Shown piece after piece: positions 12,411 to 23,416 of a DNA stretch of 64,000 nt; the first letter of the stretch is position 1; each line of letters starts with the position of its first letter. The notes beneath the pieces are model-generated. The model did not search any database and was not told where the DNA came from. It worked only from the letters and a program-made list of their open reading frames with translations. The stretch is from Deuterostichococcus epilithicus (lineage: Eukaryota > Chlorophyta > Trebouxiophyceae > Prasiolales > Stichococcaceae). The stretch is from contig JAVTLE010000023.1 in assembly GCA_033439295.1 (NCBI GenBank), positions 2,330,530 through 2,394,529 on the forward strand, given 5' to 3'. The position numbers and the translations under genes were made by a program.

Positions 12411-13175
12411 CGAGGCTGCAGCGTTGGCGGCATGCAGTCGGCAAAGACAGAAATCGACATGATAAATGCTTGTTGATGTGAGATATAATCAGAATATGGT
12501 AGCATTACAGTTTCTTTCAGGCATCACAGCTTGTATCAGTGTCAACTGCACATCCTGAGAATCTGAGCAGCTCCCGCCAAACAAGACCATCTGCTTCGTC
12601 AGCATGCGCCTGTGCGTCACAGTTGTCGTTTGTCAGACAGACCGCAGTTGCTCGGTCGGGCAGGACTGCATAGGTAACACACACCACAGAAGGGCCTACA
12701 TATTTTTTCACTGCCTTGCAACTCGCGCCTAGCTGCTTGCAGCTTCCTGACGTAGTTTTGCTGGCTTCGTTCGCGGGTTTGCAGTCACCACGAGCAGCGC
12801 GTGTGTTCTGCACGGTCATCCACCGCAGCAACTGCCGTAAATCGAGCCTTGAGTGGTTTCGGCCTGTTTCGTGCACAGAGGCAAAACAGTACAGGGTACT
12901 GGGTCGGGGTGGGGGCAGTTGCGATGCACGGCCAGGCTGCATCCGGTCGATGAGCTGCCCCAGGATGCAGGGCAGCCCGACGAGGATGGAGGGCTTGCTG
13001 TCACCCAGGCATGTCCGGCACAACAGCTTGCCAGGCGGCATCGCACCAACACCTAAGCACCGCCTGCGGTCGCTGCAGCGCCACCTATCATGCAGAAGCA
13101 ACGAGCAGCTGATCAAGGCAAGGGGAGAAGCTGGATTCCGCAAGGGCACTGCAAACTGCTGAGCCGACTCAGCGC
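12411..13175. other. Divergent intergenic region, CDSP32 and GT34
   Basis: About 760 bases between divergently transcribed genes. Open frames exist on both strands (one of 222 codons on the minus strand) but none shows a domain, a membrane segment or splice support. Undetected 5' exons of either neighbour may lie here. Confidence 0.35.
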
Positions 13176-15251
13176 TTGTACACACTGCTACGCGCCGCAG
13201 ACGCTGGAACGGCCCATGAGCTGTGGCGGTGTGGCAGTGCAGGCGACACGCTGCTTGTCCTCCATGCGCAGGGCTTCCTGGTGCTGGTCCTCCTCTGCGG
13301 CATGGGCGTCCTTCTGTACACGCTGCGCAGCATGACGGCGGAGCGCGTGTGCCAGCCCTCCTGGGCGGGCCACCCGCCGGGCTCGCACCTGAACATAGCG
13401 ATCGTTACCATGACGGACACGCAGCTGCAAAACCGCAAACAGCACAACAAAGAAAAGGTGACGCCTGGCGATCGTCACCATGACGGACACGCAGCTGCAA
13501 AACCGCAAACAGCACAACAAAGAAAAGGTGGCGCCTGGCGGCGTACAATGTACGGCGGCAACCTGAATGGACATGCATCTAGATGCGTACCTGGTGGGAG
13601 CTGCGAGTTTATTCAGACTGAGCTGAAGTCCGCCGTCCTCGTGAAATGCAGGCGAACAAATGGCGCGGCAGGAACTTTGAGGGGGTGCTGAGCCTGACGC
13701 ACGATAACAAGGTGCACTACGCGGAGATGCACGGCTACTCCTACGAGGATGCCAGCTGGGTTGTCTCAGGTGGCCACCGTCTGACTCCAATGTTCTCCGC
13801 AGCTGCTTCTCACCCAAAAACAGTCCAATACTGGTCGCCACTTGTTGAAGTGCGGCATTCTGCCCTCACTCTGTGGCGCCGTATTGCAGATGTTGAATTG
13901 CCAGGGCAGCGCCCATGCTTTATCAAGAGATCCTGCAGGCAGTTGCGGGCTGGGCAGGCCACTGCCATTAGGGGAATAAGAGAACGCAGCAGGGTATCCC
14001 GATGCCAAGTCAGAGTCCTGACTGCAGACCTCTACCGAATGCAGACGAGCGGCCGGCCTCGTGGAGCAAGATCCTGGCGGTCAAGCACTACTTGAAGGAT
14101 CGGGACTGGGTCATGTGGCTGGACGCGGACACCATTGTGACCAACCCGGACATCCGGCTGGAGTCGCTGCTGCCGCGCAGCAGCAATGGCCCGGACTTTG
14201 TGATCACCGTGGACGGCGGCGGCTACAATGCGGGCATCTGGCTCATGCGGCGCTCCGAGTGGTCCATGGCCTTTCTGGACCGCTGGTGGTCCATGAAGCA
14301 GTACATACGGGTGTGGCGCTGTGCACTTGGGTGATGACGAGTTCAGTGACTCTCATTGCATGCTTGAAAGGCGGGAACTCCCGTTGCTGCTCAGCCGAGG
14401 TTAGGCCCGCCTTGCAGGGAGAGGCTGCTGCGCCTTGACGGCACTGCAAATGCATGCAGACAGCAACCCGCCCGCTCTGCAATCAATATGGACTGCGTCT
14501 GACTGCAGCCACCGGGGGACACAAAGAGCGGGGACAACGATGCACTCAAGGCCCTGCTGGACGAGGAGCGAGCCAAGGGCCGCCATGTTGGCATTGCGCC
14601 GCAGGTGCGTATGAAGCTTCTTCCATTGATGACTTATAACACCTGCCACAACAATCGAGTGCACAGCTGTTGAGCTCCTGATGCAATAGCCGAGAGCACC
14701 CGACTGGACGACATGGGCCTGTGCGGCGGGCCGTGTAAAAAAGCTGACGCTGGTCACCTGGCAGCACAGTGCTCCTTCAACTCGTACGTCTGGCGGAGCC
14801 GTGTGCGAGACTGGTGGCGCCTGGTGTACATGCCCAACACCATCCTGCTGGGCCTCTACCGCCCAGGTGTCTGTGTGGAAGTACGATCTGTCCAATATGC
14901 TGCACGTTTCGCGCTGTGACGCATAAAGAACCTCTGCGCGACCGTTAGCAAGCCTCAGTTTTGCAGTTTGTCCTGACCCCACAGGCGACTTCATACTACA
15001 TCTGGCGGGCATTGACGACAAGCGGGTGCGGCTCCAGCCCGACCTTGCACCATGCGTCTGTCCTCCGGACATGGCTGGAAAGGCCCTTCGCACCCTTCCA
15101 CGATCAATGCCGAAGAGTGCACTCCTCCCTGCGACAGGTGTACCTCGAGGCGGCGCTGGAGGAGGCGGAGAAGCAGTATGAGCAGGAAACAGAGGCAAGT
15201 CTCAGCAGCGGCGATAAACAGGTCCCAGGTGAGCTGTACCCCTACATGTAG
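13176..15251 (+). CDS. GT34 family glycosyltransferase (GMA12/MNN10 or xylosyltransferase type)
   Basis: Type II Golgi membrane transferase that would move galactose or xylose from a nucleotide sugar onto a glycan. Exons: 13176-13457 (5' end uncertain, no in-frame ATG before the membrane segment), 13652-13769, 14045-14310, 14509-14604, 14770-14866, 14985-15025, 15138-15251; about 338 codons, all in frame. An N-terminal hydrophobic anchor ([18 protein letters not shown]) precedes LNIAIVTMTD. The catalytic DXD appears as WLDADTIVTNP, followed by DGGGYNAGIWLMR, the PQ-FNSY motif split over an intron, and GDFILHLAGIDDKR. These are GT34 hallmarks. The C-terminus is a short charged helix. A 70-bp tandem duplication covers the end of exon 1 and its donor site; only the first copy's donor keeps the frame. 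The acceptor substrate cannot be read from the sequence. Confidence 0.85.
13398..13537 (+). repeat. 70-bp tandem duplication across a splice donor
   Basis: Copy 1 (13398-13467) and copy 2 (13468-13537) differ at only about two bases. Each contains the last codons of GT34 exon 1 followed by the donor AAG|GTG. Copy 2 lies in the intron if the first donor is used. Confidence 0.9.
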
Positions 15252-15775
15252 GCGCCTGAGCAACGCAAAGCATTTTCGCCTCTGCAATTATTCCGGAGAG
15301 CCAGCAATATTGCACTGTCTAATTGGAATAGACCTGTCTCGCGGCAGGCTGACGAGGATGGGGCACGCATGCTGCGAGCGTCAACATGATGCGAATACCA
15401 CCCGCCCTGCCTGGTGCCAGTATCGGGCTCCGCTAACTAGCTACCCCTCTGATGTTCAGCATCAAACGTGTGCCCCTCGAGAGCTACTGGCACCATCGAA
15501 GTATTCAGTTGCCGTGTGTATCACCAGTGGTTTTGACAGTGTAGAAGGACTCCTCCATGTGCTTTCAAAAACTAGCACGGACCTTTGGCTCCTCAGATAT
15601 CTGTACATCAGGGACCTTGCGCCCGCTTGCGGTTCAGCACTGTAGGGGACACATACCCAAGTGGGCGGGCTCTGCAATTCTGACTAGATGTGCGATGCCA
15701 AAGCCACCGAACACCAGTGAAGCTTGCTGCCATGTCCAGCAGCAGCAACAGATGTGCGATCGCAAGCCGAACGTC
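15252..15775. other. Convergent intergenic region, GT34 and FAM32A-like gene
   Basis: About 520 bases between two convergent stop codons. I see only short unsupported frames. It presumably contains both 3' UTRs. Confidence 0.45.
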
Positions 15776-16265
15776 TCAGCCCGGCCCGACGCGGGGGATG
15801 TCGTGGTGCTCTGTGAGGTTGGCCAGATACGCGTTGAACTCGTTCACACGGTCGCGGTGCGACTTTGACGCCATCTTGGCGACCTTCTCCGCCTCCAGCT
15901 TCGCCTGCTTCTCCTCGAATTTGCGCTCCGCCGGCGTGCGGCGGTCGGCTGTTTCGTCCGGTTGCTCGGGAACGTAGCCCTCGCGCAGCGCCTGCAGAAA
16001 GGGAGGGAAGCTTGGCATGGACGCAGACGAGGTGACTTTGCTCTTGCAGGCGCGTCAGCCACGAATGTCAAGCAGCAGCAAATGCTGCTGCTAGCATACA
16101 TGTGCGGGTGCCACACACCTTGCCATCCTGGCCGCTGTTGCCGCCACCGTCGCCGTCAGCGTCCACAAGGGCGAGCTCGCTGCTGCTCTTCTTCTTTTTC
16201 TTCTTCTTTCCGACGCCTGGAGGGCCGCTGCCCTTCAGCTTCAGCTTTCCCCCGGTGAACGACAT
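15776..16265 (-). CDS. FAM32A: FAM32A-like small nuclear protein
   Basis: Homologue of the FAM32A family, small basic proteins associated with the spliceosome during exon ligation. There are two exons: 16265-16119 (49 codons) and 15991-15776, with a GT-AG intron in phase 0, giving 120 residues (the human protein has 112). The N-terminus SFTGGKLKLKG followed by a run of seven lysines matches the family start. The C-terminal half, with RRTPAERKFEEKQAK, then SKSHRDRVNEFNAYLANL and the ending TEHHDIPRV, is the diagnostic conserved block. A nuclear localisation signal is provided by the lysine run. It lies 61 bases downstream of the OST4 stop on the same strand, so the two promoters must be very compact or transcription shared. 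Confidence 0.92.
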
Positions 16266-16326
16266 AGGCTCTACTGCCGCTGCTGCGGCTGCGGCGCGAC
16301 GGTCGCTGCTGCGACTGTGCTAGCTC

Positions 16327-16550
16327 CTACTGCTGCTGCTGCGGCGGCACGTCAGCTGCCACGTAGTGGTACACCACGAGCAGGCACATGATCGCGATGC
16401 CCAGCCAGTTCTGCAGGAGCACATCTGTGCGTCAGCGTGCAGGCTTGCGACTGCAGGATGCATGTGGACATGCGCGCACACATGGATGTGCATCTTCACA
16501 CACACTACACAGCCCACCGTGAACAGCCCGAGATCGTCGTCGGTCCACAT
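16327..16550 (-). CDS. OST4: OST4, mini-subunit of oligosaccharyltransferase
   Basis: A 38-residue single-pass ER membrane subunit of the oligosaccharyltransferase that transfers N-glycans to nascent proteins; OST4 holds the STT3 complex together. There are two exons: 16550-16518 (MWTDDDLGLFT) and 16410-16327, with a phase-0 GT-AG intron of 107 bases. Plant OST4 reads DDQDLGFFANFLGIFIF and then AYHYVMAD; here the equivalent is DDDLGLFTNWLGIAIM, followed by VVYHYVAAD. The length, the acidic N-terminus, the one hydrophobic helix and the YHYV-AD motif agree with the family. The C-terminus is a short glutamine run. It is easily missed because neither exon reaches usual ORF cut-offs. Confidence 0.9.
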
Positions 16551-16961
16551 TGGAGGCCAATGGAAGCGAAAATGGGAGCTTGACGCTGCTGGCTGCGAAG
16601 TAATGGGGTTCCTCTCAACAGATCAGTGACTTGGAGGGGAGCCGTCAGCCGATGCGCCAATGCTAATGCGGAAGCCGCAGCGGATGTCAACGTTAGACAA
16701 TGGATGCTTCAAGAGCGGCTTGAGAACCAGACCTCGCACGAAATGCACTGGCAAAGAACAGGTGAGTGATAACAGCCGGGGGGATTCCCGGTGCACGTGA
16801 CGAAGGTGGCTCAAACAGCGAGCGCGCGCGCTCACGCGCAAGATGTAGTGCATCAATCTGGTCGCAACATACACGTCGGTGATGAAACGCTGCACGCACC
16901 CCTGATTCGAAGCCGACACGCAAATTGTCTCTGAGTTGGATCTCAGTCCTTGCTTTCCCCG
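16551..16961. other. Divergent promoter region, OST4 and PFK
   Basis: About 410 bases between two divergent start codons. It must carry both promoters. I see no clear TATA box, and the antisense open frames look like composition artefacts. Confidence 0.4.
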
Positions 16962-19900
16962 ATGGCGCACCTAGCGCAACTGCCTCTTCGCCTGGGCAGC
17001 GCCTCCACATGTACCAGCAGCACACGGAGCGGCAACGAGGCCTGCAACGCGGCGATCCTGTGCCAAAAGCACTGGCACACCGGCCAGCCCTTGCTCAACG
17101 CCAGCGCGAGCAGGGCCAGCCTGCGACATGGCCGTGCGCTGTCGCACGAATGCCAGGCGATGGCCGGGGTCTCTTTCGCCGTCGAAACACCCGGACGTCC
17201 AGGTCAGTCTCGCTGCAGCACGTCTTGTGAATCTGCACAGCGGCACACTTAGGGTTCCTGCACCGCGCTCCCTGCATGAGCACTCGGCAATGGCTCTAGA
17301 GCTGCTGGCGTGTATGTGACAAGCTCCACACACCTGCGCTGCATGATCTCTCATAATATGTTGAGCAAGCATGGTGTCTCAGGTCATGAAGACGAGACGC
17401 TGGCGATCCCAGACCTGCGCAACAAGCTGATGGCCAGGTAAGCTGCATATGCCTGCGTCTTGTTGCAAACCTGCAGACGTGATCAAAGAGCGCTCCGAGC
17501 CGTCATGGACATGCGCTGAGATGTATAATTGGTGGCCCTGCAGGCCCAGCCCCTTTGCCGCACACAACAATTTTGGCGGCGGATTTGGTGCGTCTTTGGC
17601 CGCCCCCCCAATTGCAGCTCTGATTGGCGACCTTACATGCACGCCCCTCGGCCGCCAAACCTGTGTGCAGTCAAGACTGACTGACTGTCCCTCTGGTGGG
17701 CCAGTTTATGATGGCGACCGGGTGGCGCTGAACTCGATGCACTTCAGCTCGCCGACTTCCGCCGGCGCGTCCTGCCGAGACAGCGACTGGGCGACTTCGC
17801 AACTCAACGACCGAATGAGCGCGACGGCGTCGATGGACCTGCTCGACCAAGTCACCTCTATGCCGGAGTCAGCTGCTGACGATAGCGTGAGCCGTTGAAC
17901 TATTCCCACGCCGCGGCCGCCAGCGTATGCCTGATAAACATCGCCCATTGAGCAGCGTCTCTGGTGCAAGTTGGGGGTGTCCGCGAGGCGTCAGCATTCC
18001 GGAAGCTGCTTGCAAGGCCCCATATGGCTCCCGAGCGGTCATCTGCCGGCGCAGCGTGGCGGCAGGGAAAGTGACGCGCCCGACCCTCACTGAACGCAGG
18101 TATGCGTGCCGCTGCCGCCCTGGGCCATGCGCGCCGGCGCGCGCGAGACGATATACTTCAATCCGTCCGAGGTCAACGTTGCCATCGTGACATGCGGCGG
18201 CCTGTGCCCGGGCCTCAATGATGTGGTGCAGGGCCTCGTCAACAAGCTTACTGACTACGGGGTGCCTGAGGGCCACATCCTGGGCATCAAGTGAGCGTGC
18301 GGCGAGAACCTCAACCAGAAATCTTGCAGAGTCAGACTTTCGAACGGTGCCAAGGGCCTTCTAGGGCACGGGTCAGCACCCACGCGCTGGGGGATGCTGC
18401 ACTCAGCGCAGCGCGGAGAACGTCCGCACAAATCTGCCACTGGTCAGCCTTGGTCACTTGGGACGCATGCCTGGGCGGGCAGTGGCGCGATGCGAGATGC
18501 TTTGCCGAGCCCTCAAAGCCTCAAACCTGTCGCTGCTGCAGGTACGGCTACAGGGGCTTCTACGACCGGAACGACCGGCCGGTGGTGCTGACACGGCGCA
18601 GCGTGGATGGCATCCAGCTGCAGGGCGGCACCATCCTGGGCACCTCCCGCGGTGGCGCCGACATCCAGTGCGCGCTGTCCCTTGGTTCTGTTCGAGCGCA
18701 TGCCATGTGCCGGTACCATGCCTGCCACCGTGCTATAAGTAGCCTGCCGAAACAGGTGTTCTCGGCTGCTGGGCGGCTCGACCTGTGCCCTGTGCAGTCG
18801 CAAGCACGCAAATACATACTTACTACGCGATTTGATTGCCAGCCGGTCTGCGTCCCTCATCCATGGCCGTGCACCCCGCAGGCACATCGTCAAGCAGATT
18901 GACATGTGGGGCATTGACATGGTATTTGTGGTCGGCGGCAACGGCGGCAATGCGGGCGCTAACGCCATCCAGCAGGAGTGCGAGCAGCAAAATGTTGTGT
19001 GCTCCGTGGTCGGCATCCCCAAGTCCATCGATAACGACATCCTGCTGGTGCGCGCCGCATCTTGAGCCGAGCCGGCGACTGTCCTCACTGATATCTTCAG
19101 GGTTGATGGGCGCCGGCTAGCTGTTTGCATTGTCGTACAGGAGGAAGGGACGGGTCTGTGCAGGTATGGCACTACACATGATGCTTCCTAGTCGTCACAG
19201 CAGCTGGCTGCAGTGACAGGGGCGGGGGCAGGTGCAAAGACATGCAGCTGCCAGGCGTCCCCTTGACAGGCTGACACCACCGAACGGCAGCCGCCGCCGC
19301 CGCCGCACCGCCATTGAGCCTGCGCCTGACGGCCTGCAGATCGACAAGTGCTTCGGCTTCGACACGGCGGTGGAGACGGCGCAGGAGGCGCTTCTGGCGG
19401 CGAAGGTCGAGAGCAGTTCTGCGTACCATGGCATCGGGGTCGTCAAGCTCATGGGCCGCTCCTCCGGCTTCATTGCCATGCAGGCCTCTCTCGCCTCGGG
19501 TGCGGCCTGCGGGCATTCTCTCAGTGCTGGCCGTCTGCTTTCGATGTGTGCCAGCGAAGGTTTGGCGTCGTCACAGCGCCGTGGCTCCATTGCTGAGTGT
19601 GTTTCCCTCTTGGCGAGCGGTGCATGGTCCGTAGGACAAGAGAGGTCAGCGGGTCGGATCATGACGGCACCAAATATGCATGGGCGGGGCGCCGCAGGAC
19701 AGCGACTCTCCTGCAGCACTGCCAGCCAACGCTGCAAACTCTACCTTTGCAGCAAAGGCAGGAGCAGACTCCTGTGTGCCCTGCCAGCAGACTGCGCTCG
19801 CGGCCAGAGGCTGCTGCTGCCGCCGCTGCCGCCGCTGCTGCCAGCCATTGCCTCCGCAGCGCTGGCAGGCGCGGCGGTTTGCAGTGTCACACGCTTCACT

Positions 19901-21050
19901 GCATGACACCTGCCTCTGTGCCGGCGCAGGTGTAGTGGACGTGTGCCTCATCCCGGAGGTGCACTTCGAGATGCAGGGCGAGCGCGGGCTGCTGGCATAC
20001 GTGCAGTCGCTGCTGGACGACAAGGGACACTGCGTAGTGTGCATCGCGGAGGGCGCCGGCCAGGCGCGCCCTCCACCCCCGGCCTTCCATTTGCCTGTAA
20101 TAAGGTCCAGCTTGCCGCTGCGAGCGGCGCGCCGCTGGCTGGGTAGCACAGGGCCAGCTGCCTACCAGACAACTTGCTGCCAGCTCTTCTCGATCCGCAT
20201 GGGTTTGTGGAGATCGCGTTGCAGGCGCCCATGCGTGCAGGGGAAGCATCCGCGTGGAGGCTGTGCTTTCGGGGCGGCACAGCCTGTCACGTCGAGCCTG
20301 ACGTGCGCCTGCTGTGGTGCGCAATGCAGGACCTGCTGCAAGATTCCAGCAAGCTGGGGCGGGACGCGAGCGGCAATGCCATTCTGGCGGATGTGGGCCC
20401 ATGGCTGCGCGATCAGTTTCGCGCTGCCTGCAAGGTGCGCCCGCTCGCGCGGTCGCAGGCTGTGCCTCCAGCCGCCCGTCGAATCTGCCCCATCTGCAAA
20501 GCCTTGCCATTGCTCTGCATGTACTGCCGGCTTGTGGCTGCCTCTCGCTCAGTAATGTGAACTCTGTTCTTGATCGACAAATCCACCAGCCTGGCATGTG
20601 TGCGCCGCAGGGCGCAGATGTCAAGTACATCGACCCTTCCTACATCATTCGGACGGTGCCGACCATCTCCAACGACCGCATCTACTGCAAGATCCTGGCT
20701 CACAATGCCGTGCATGCAGCCTTCGCCGGCTACACCGGCATCACGGTGGTGCGGTCTTGTAGTTATTGGTTGGATCTCCATGCGTATCAGTAGACGGTCG
20801 CCATGTGCAAAGCAGCCAGCTTGTACAGTTGCTTCCAGCTTCGTTTTCCGAAAAGGTGCACCTTGGTGGGATGCGAAGACACCTGACGTAGATGGCATGC
20901 ACCTACTGGCTGCAGGGGCTGGTCAACACACACTACGTATACCTCCCCATCCCCACGGTCATCTCGGCGCCGCGAAAGGTGGATCCGAACGGGAAAATGT
21001 GGAACCGGCTCCGGGCAGCTGTGGGACAACCGACATTCAGTAACCTATAG
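16962..21050 (+). CDS. PFK: ATP-dependent 6-phosphofructokinase, plastid PFK4/5-like
   Basis: Phosphorylates fructose 6-phosphate, the committed step of glycolysis. Exons: 16962-17202, 17383-17437, 17544-17587, 17705-17886, 18100-18290, 18542-18667, 18882-19047, 19340-19499, 19930-20063, 20330-20434, 20611-20748, 20916-21050; 1677 nt, 558 residues. The start yields a Ser/Arg-rich, acid-poor leader of about 70 residues, fitting a plastid transit peptide. Motifs: [11 protein letters not shown] near 204-214, [26 protein letters not shown], the catalytic [20 protein letters not shown], then [20 protein letters not shown], and VCLIPEV. The GGNG variant, with Asn in place of Asp, matches chloroplast PFK4/5 rather than the cytosolic GGDGT forms. 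The intron after 20063 starts with GC; joining there restores AEGAGQDLLQ. Plastid location is inferred. Confidence 0.94.
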
Positions 21051-21291
21051 TTCTGTTGGGCAGTTGGCATTGCACCCGGCTGGCTTCGATGGGGTCGCGC
21101 TTCGTCATTTCGAGGACACTGTTTAGGCAGTGTTCGGCAGTGTTGGGCAGTCAGCCTCCAGCTGACAATGACGCCGTCGCAGCCGCAGCTGACGCCGCGG
21201 CAACGCGAGAACAGCAGCGGCACGCGGTTATTAACCTTCGCACAGCGCCGTCAGAGGGCGCCAAGCACACAAAATATGCAGTCTGGTTTTC

Positions 21292-21546
21292 ATGCCCAGA
21301 GTGGGCTCGAGGACACGACTTTTGGCAGCTATGCCCCTTGCCCCCCCCTGTGTGAGGTTCAGGCTCGGATCTCACATGCTGCCGGTTGCGACCGGCAGGA
21401 TTGACAACACGCCCAGGTTAGAGCCCGTCTGCACGTTTTGTGACAGCGGCGCTGCAAGTGACGAGCAATATCTTTTGATGGACTGCACAGCTACGGCTGC
21501 TGTGCGGCACCGCTTCAGAGGGTTATTTACACGGCCCCGCCACTAG
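21292..21546 (+). mobile_element. Fragment of a non-LTR (LINE-type) retrotransposon, C-terminal region
   Basis: The open frame contains FRLGSHMLPVATGR, then PRLEPVCTFCDSG, DEQYLLMDC and a stop. This is the arrangement seen after the reverse transcriptase domain of LINE polyproteins, where a conserved R/G-H-P-GR stretch precedes a C-x2-C zinc-finger-like motif and a D/E-H/Y-LL-C motif. No reverse transcriptase or endonuclease domain is present upstream, so only a 3' remnant is left. Upstream sequence carries plausible out-of-frame continuation (KYAVWF near 21268), suggesting decay by frameshift. Confidence 0.6.
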
Positions 21547-21893
21547 GCATGCAGCAGTTGATTTGGTGTGGGGATAACATGCACGTAGCGATGTTCATTC
21601 TGTCATGCTTGCGTGAGGTGGGACCTATCGCTTCCACATGACAAGCAATAGCCGATTGGTAATCAGCATACATATTACGGTTTACTTGGCACCTTGATGC
21701 CTTATCAGCGTAAGTGGGGCTGGCAGGTGTAAACTCTCTCTCTCCAACATTATTCCACCGCCAAACTAGCTTTCCTTCGCAGCACTCACGTCTCTCTGCA
21801 ACCACCAGTGCAACTTGCACTACTAGTGTCGGTTTCGTCTTCAGCTTGTGGCCTGGCGCTCAGCGATGCCCATCTTTGCGACCTTCACTCTTG

Positions 21894-23199
21894 GCTTGAG
21901 CACTTCTGTGCATCGGCGTCGCGCTGCTGCTGGCTGTCAAAAGCATCGACGGCAAGTTTGGCGACCCGTTCAGGTCTACCGCCACCTCCATCACCAACCT
22001 ACGCCAGTTCGGCATGACAGTAATTGCCAAGTAAGTGCCTGCTGTTTTGGAATGGTACCTCTGAAGCTTTCCCCAAATCGGCTGTCGGCACCTCTCTGCA
22101 GCAATCTGCCGGCAGGCTTTGCGCACGCACAGCAGGCAGGCTGTACCAGCCTTGGTGGCATTTCCTCTTGAAGTCAGCCTTGCAAGGGTGCAGACGCCCA
22201 TGTTCGCAGTTCTTACTGGCGGCACTGGGACGTCTCTGTGCCAAAGCCCGACCTCAACAACTCGGCGGGCTCACAGGTATGTGCCGAACCATGGCGAACC
22301 AAGCAAGCACGTGATGTGCGGGCCTGCTTCCTGGAATAGGCTGGCTGTCATATTTGTTCCTCGTCTCATTGATATGCAGAAAAATCCGAGGGCCGAACGC
22401 TGCCAAGAGCTTTGCCTTCCCTCCGGTTTTGCATGACAACACCCCCGGCATGCTCGGCGCGGGCGCCATCTCCGGCAGCAGGGAGTCCGGCAGCAGCGCT
22501 GGCAGCCCGTCGGCCGCGCAAGTGCGACAGGTGAATCCAAATTCGAGGCTGACTTAGTGCTGATGCATCGGCACAGGGCAGGCTTACTCTGAGTTCAGCA
22601 TGGGTCACGCAGATCCCGGCTGAGCGCTGATGCATCTGTGCATGGAAGACATCCTTTGGCGTGCCAATCAATCCCGGCGCTAGGCCTTTGCGCCGCAGGT
22701 TCGCTCCGTCGGCGGACTTTTCGGTCGCATGGGACCTGAGACCAGGTACATCCATTGAATGAGCACGATGTGTATCCTTGAAACCTTTGGTTGAGTGAGA
22801 AGAGTCTGTTCTCGATGGTGGACGCTGCACAAGTGTCGGTTGCTTCTTTTTCAGGATTGCGGCAGCAGCAGCAGCAGCGGCGGCAGTGGCGGCGGCAGCA
22901 GCGGCGGCGGCGGCAGCAGCATTGGGGCCGGCAGCAGCGGTGCTGACCGGCCGTTCAGTATAAAGGTGCGAAAAGTGGATTCAGAATCAGGCGACTTGAG
23001 TGGCTGCTGGTGCATGGGCACGGGTCTCAAAGCAGTCTCGAAAGCCTGGATTCCTTCCGGGGTCACATGCAACATCGTGCTGAGTGCATGCATGCACGGC
23101 CTCTTCTGGCGTCTTGCACCAAATCGTCACCTTAGACGCAGGCCATCAACACCATCGACAGTTGCGCCGCCACCTAATAGCATCATACCGGCTGAGTAA
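21894..23199 (+). CDS. Unidentified gene with a hydrophobic segment and a Gly/Ser-rich repeat
   Basis: I do not recognise this gene. Exon-like pieces: about 21900-22030, reading LLCIGVALLLAVKSIDGKFG then DPFRSTATSITNLRQFGMTV and ending at a strong GTAAGT donor; about 22210-22276, reading SYWRHWDVSVPKPDLNNSAG, which joins in frame; about 22380-22530, with AAKSFAFPPVLHDNTPGMLG; about 22700-22745, with VRSVGGLFGRMGPET; a GGC/AGC repeat exon from about 22855; and a short last exon near 23142. The first piece has one probable membrane helix. Phases between the second and third pieces do not agree, so at least one boundary is wrong. The stop could be near 22969, 23178 or 23199. It could also be a decayed gene. 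Confidence 0.35.
22859..22930 (+). repeat. GGC/AGC trinucleotide repeat tract
   Basis: An impure run of GGC, AGC and CAG triplets of about 70 bases. It reads as poly-Ser/Gly in one frame and poly-Ala in another, which makes the reading frame of the surrounding gene ambiguous. Confidence 0.8.
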
Positions 23200-23350
23200 A
23201 TTCTTATTTGTATGACTTGTCATGCGCTTGCACCCCTTTCAAGCTTCTGACTCGCAGCATTACCACTGCAGGCTTCGGTGGCACATGCAACAAATGGCAG
23301 CTACCAGTAGTGGTGAGTACCTATGCCTGTGCTGCCGCTGTACTCACTTC

Positions 23351-23416
23351 ATTGACCCAGTTCAACATTTGTCGTTCCACGGCGTGGTGTCCACAATGAG
23401 CAACCCCAACCTGCAG
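23351..23416 (+). repeat. Dispersed repeat, copy 1
   Basis: Closely matches the reverse complement of 39928-39989: both share TTCCACGGCGTGGT, then ACAATGAGCAACCCCAACCT. In each copy one frame reads FHGVVS and then TMSNPNL. Both copies lie in gene-poor spacers, suggesting a dispersed, probably transposon-derived element. Confidence 0.6.

Noticed and set aside
12517-13185. 222-codon open frame on the minus strand between CDSP32 and GT34
   Set aside because: Uses a non-ATG-like start, is rich in Cys, Arg and Ser, and has no domain or conserved motif. It overlaps equally long frames on the other strand, as expected in GC-rich DNA.
13398-13537. Direct repeats as a CRISPR-like array
   Set aside because: Only two adjacent copies, no spacers, and a eukaryotic gene context. 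It is a simple tandem duplication.
18513-19172. 219-codon minus-strand frame opposite PFK
   Set aside because: It is the antisense shadow of conserved PFK exons and contains no independent motif.
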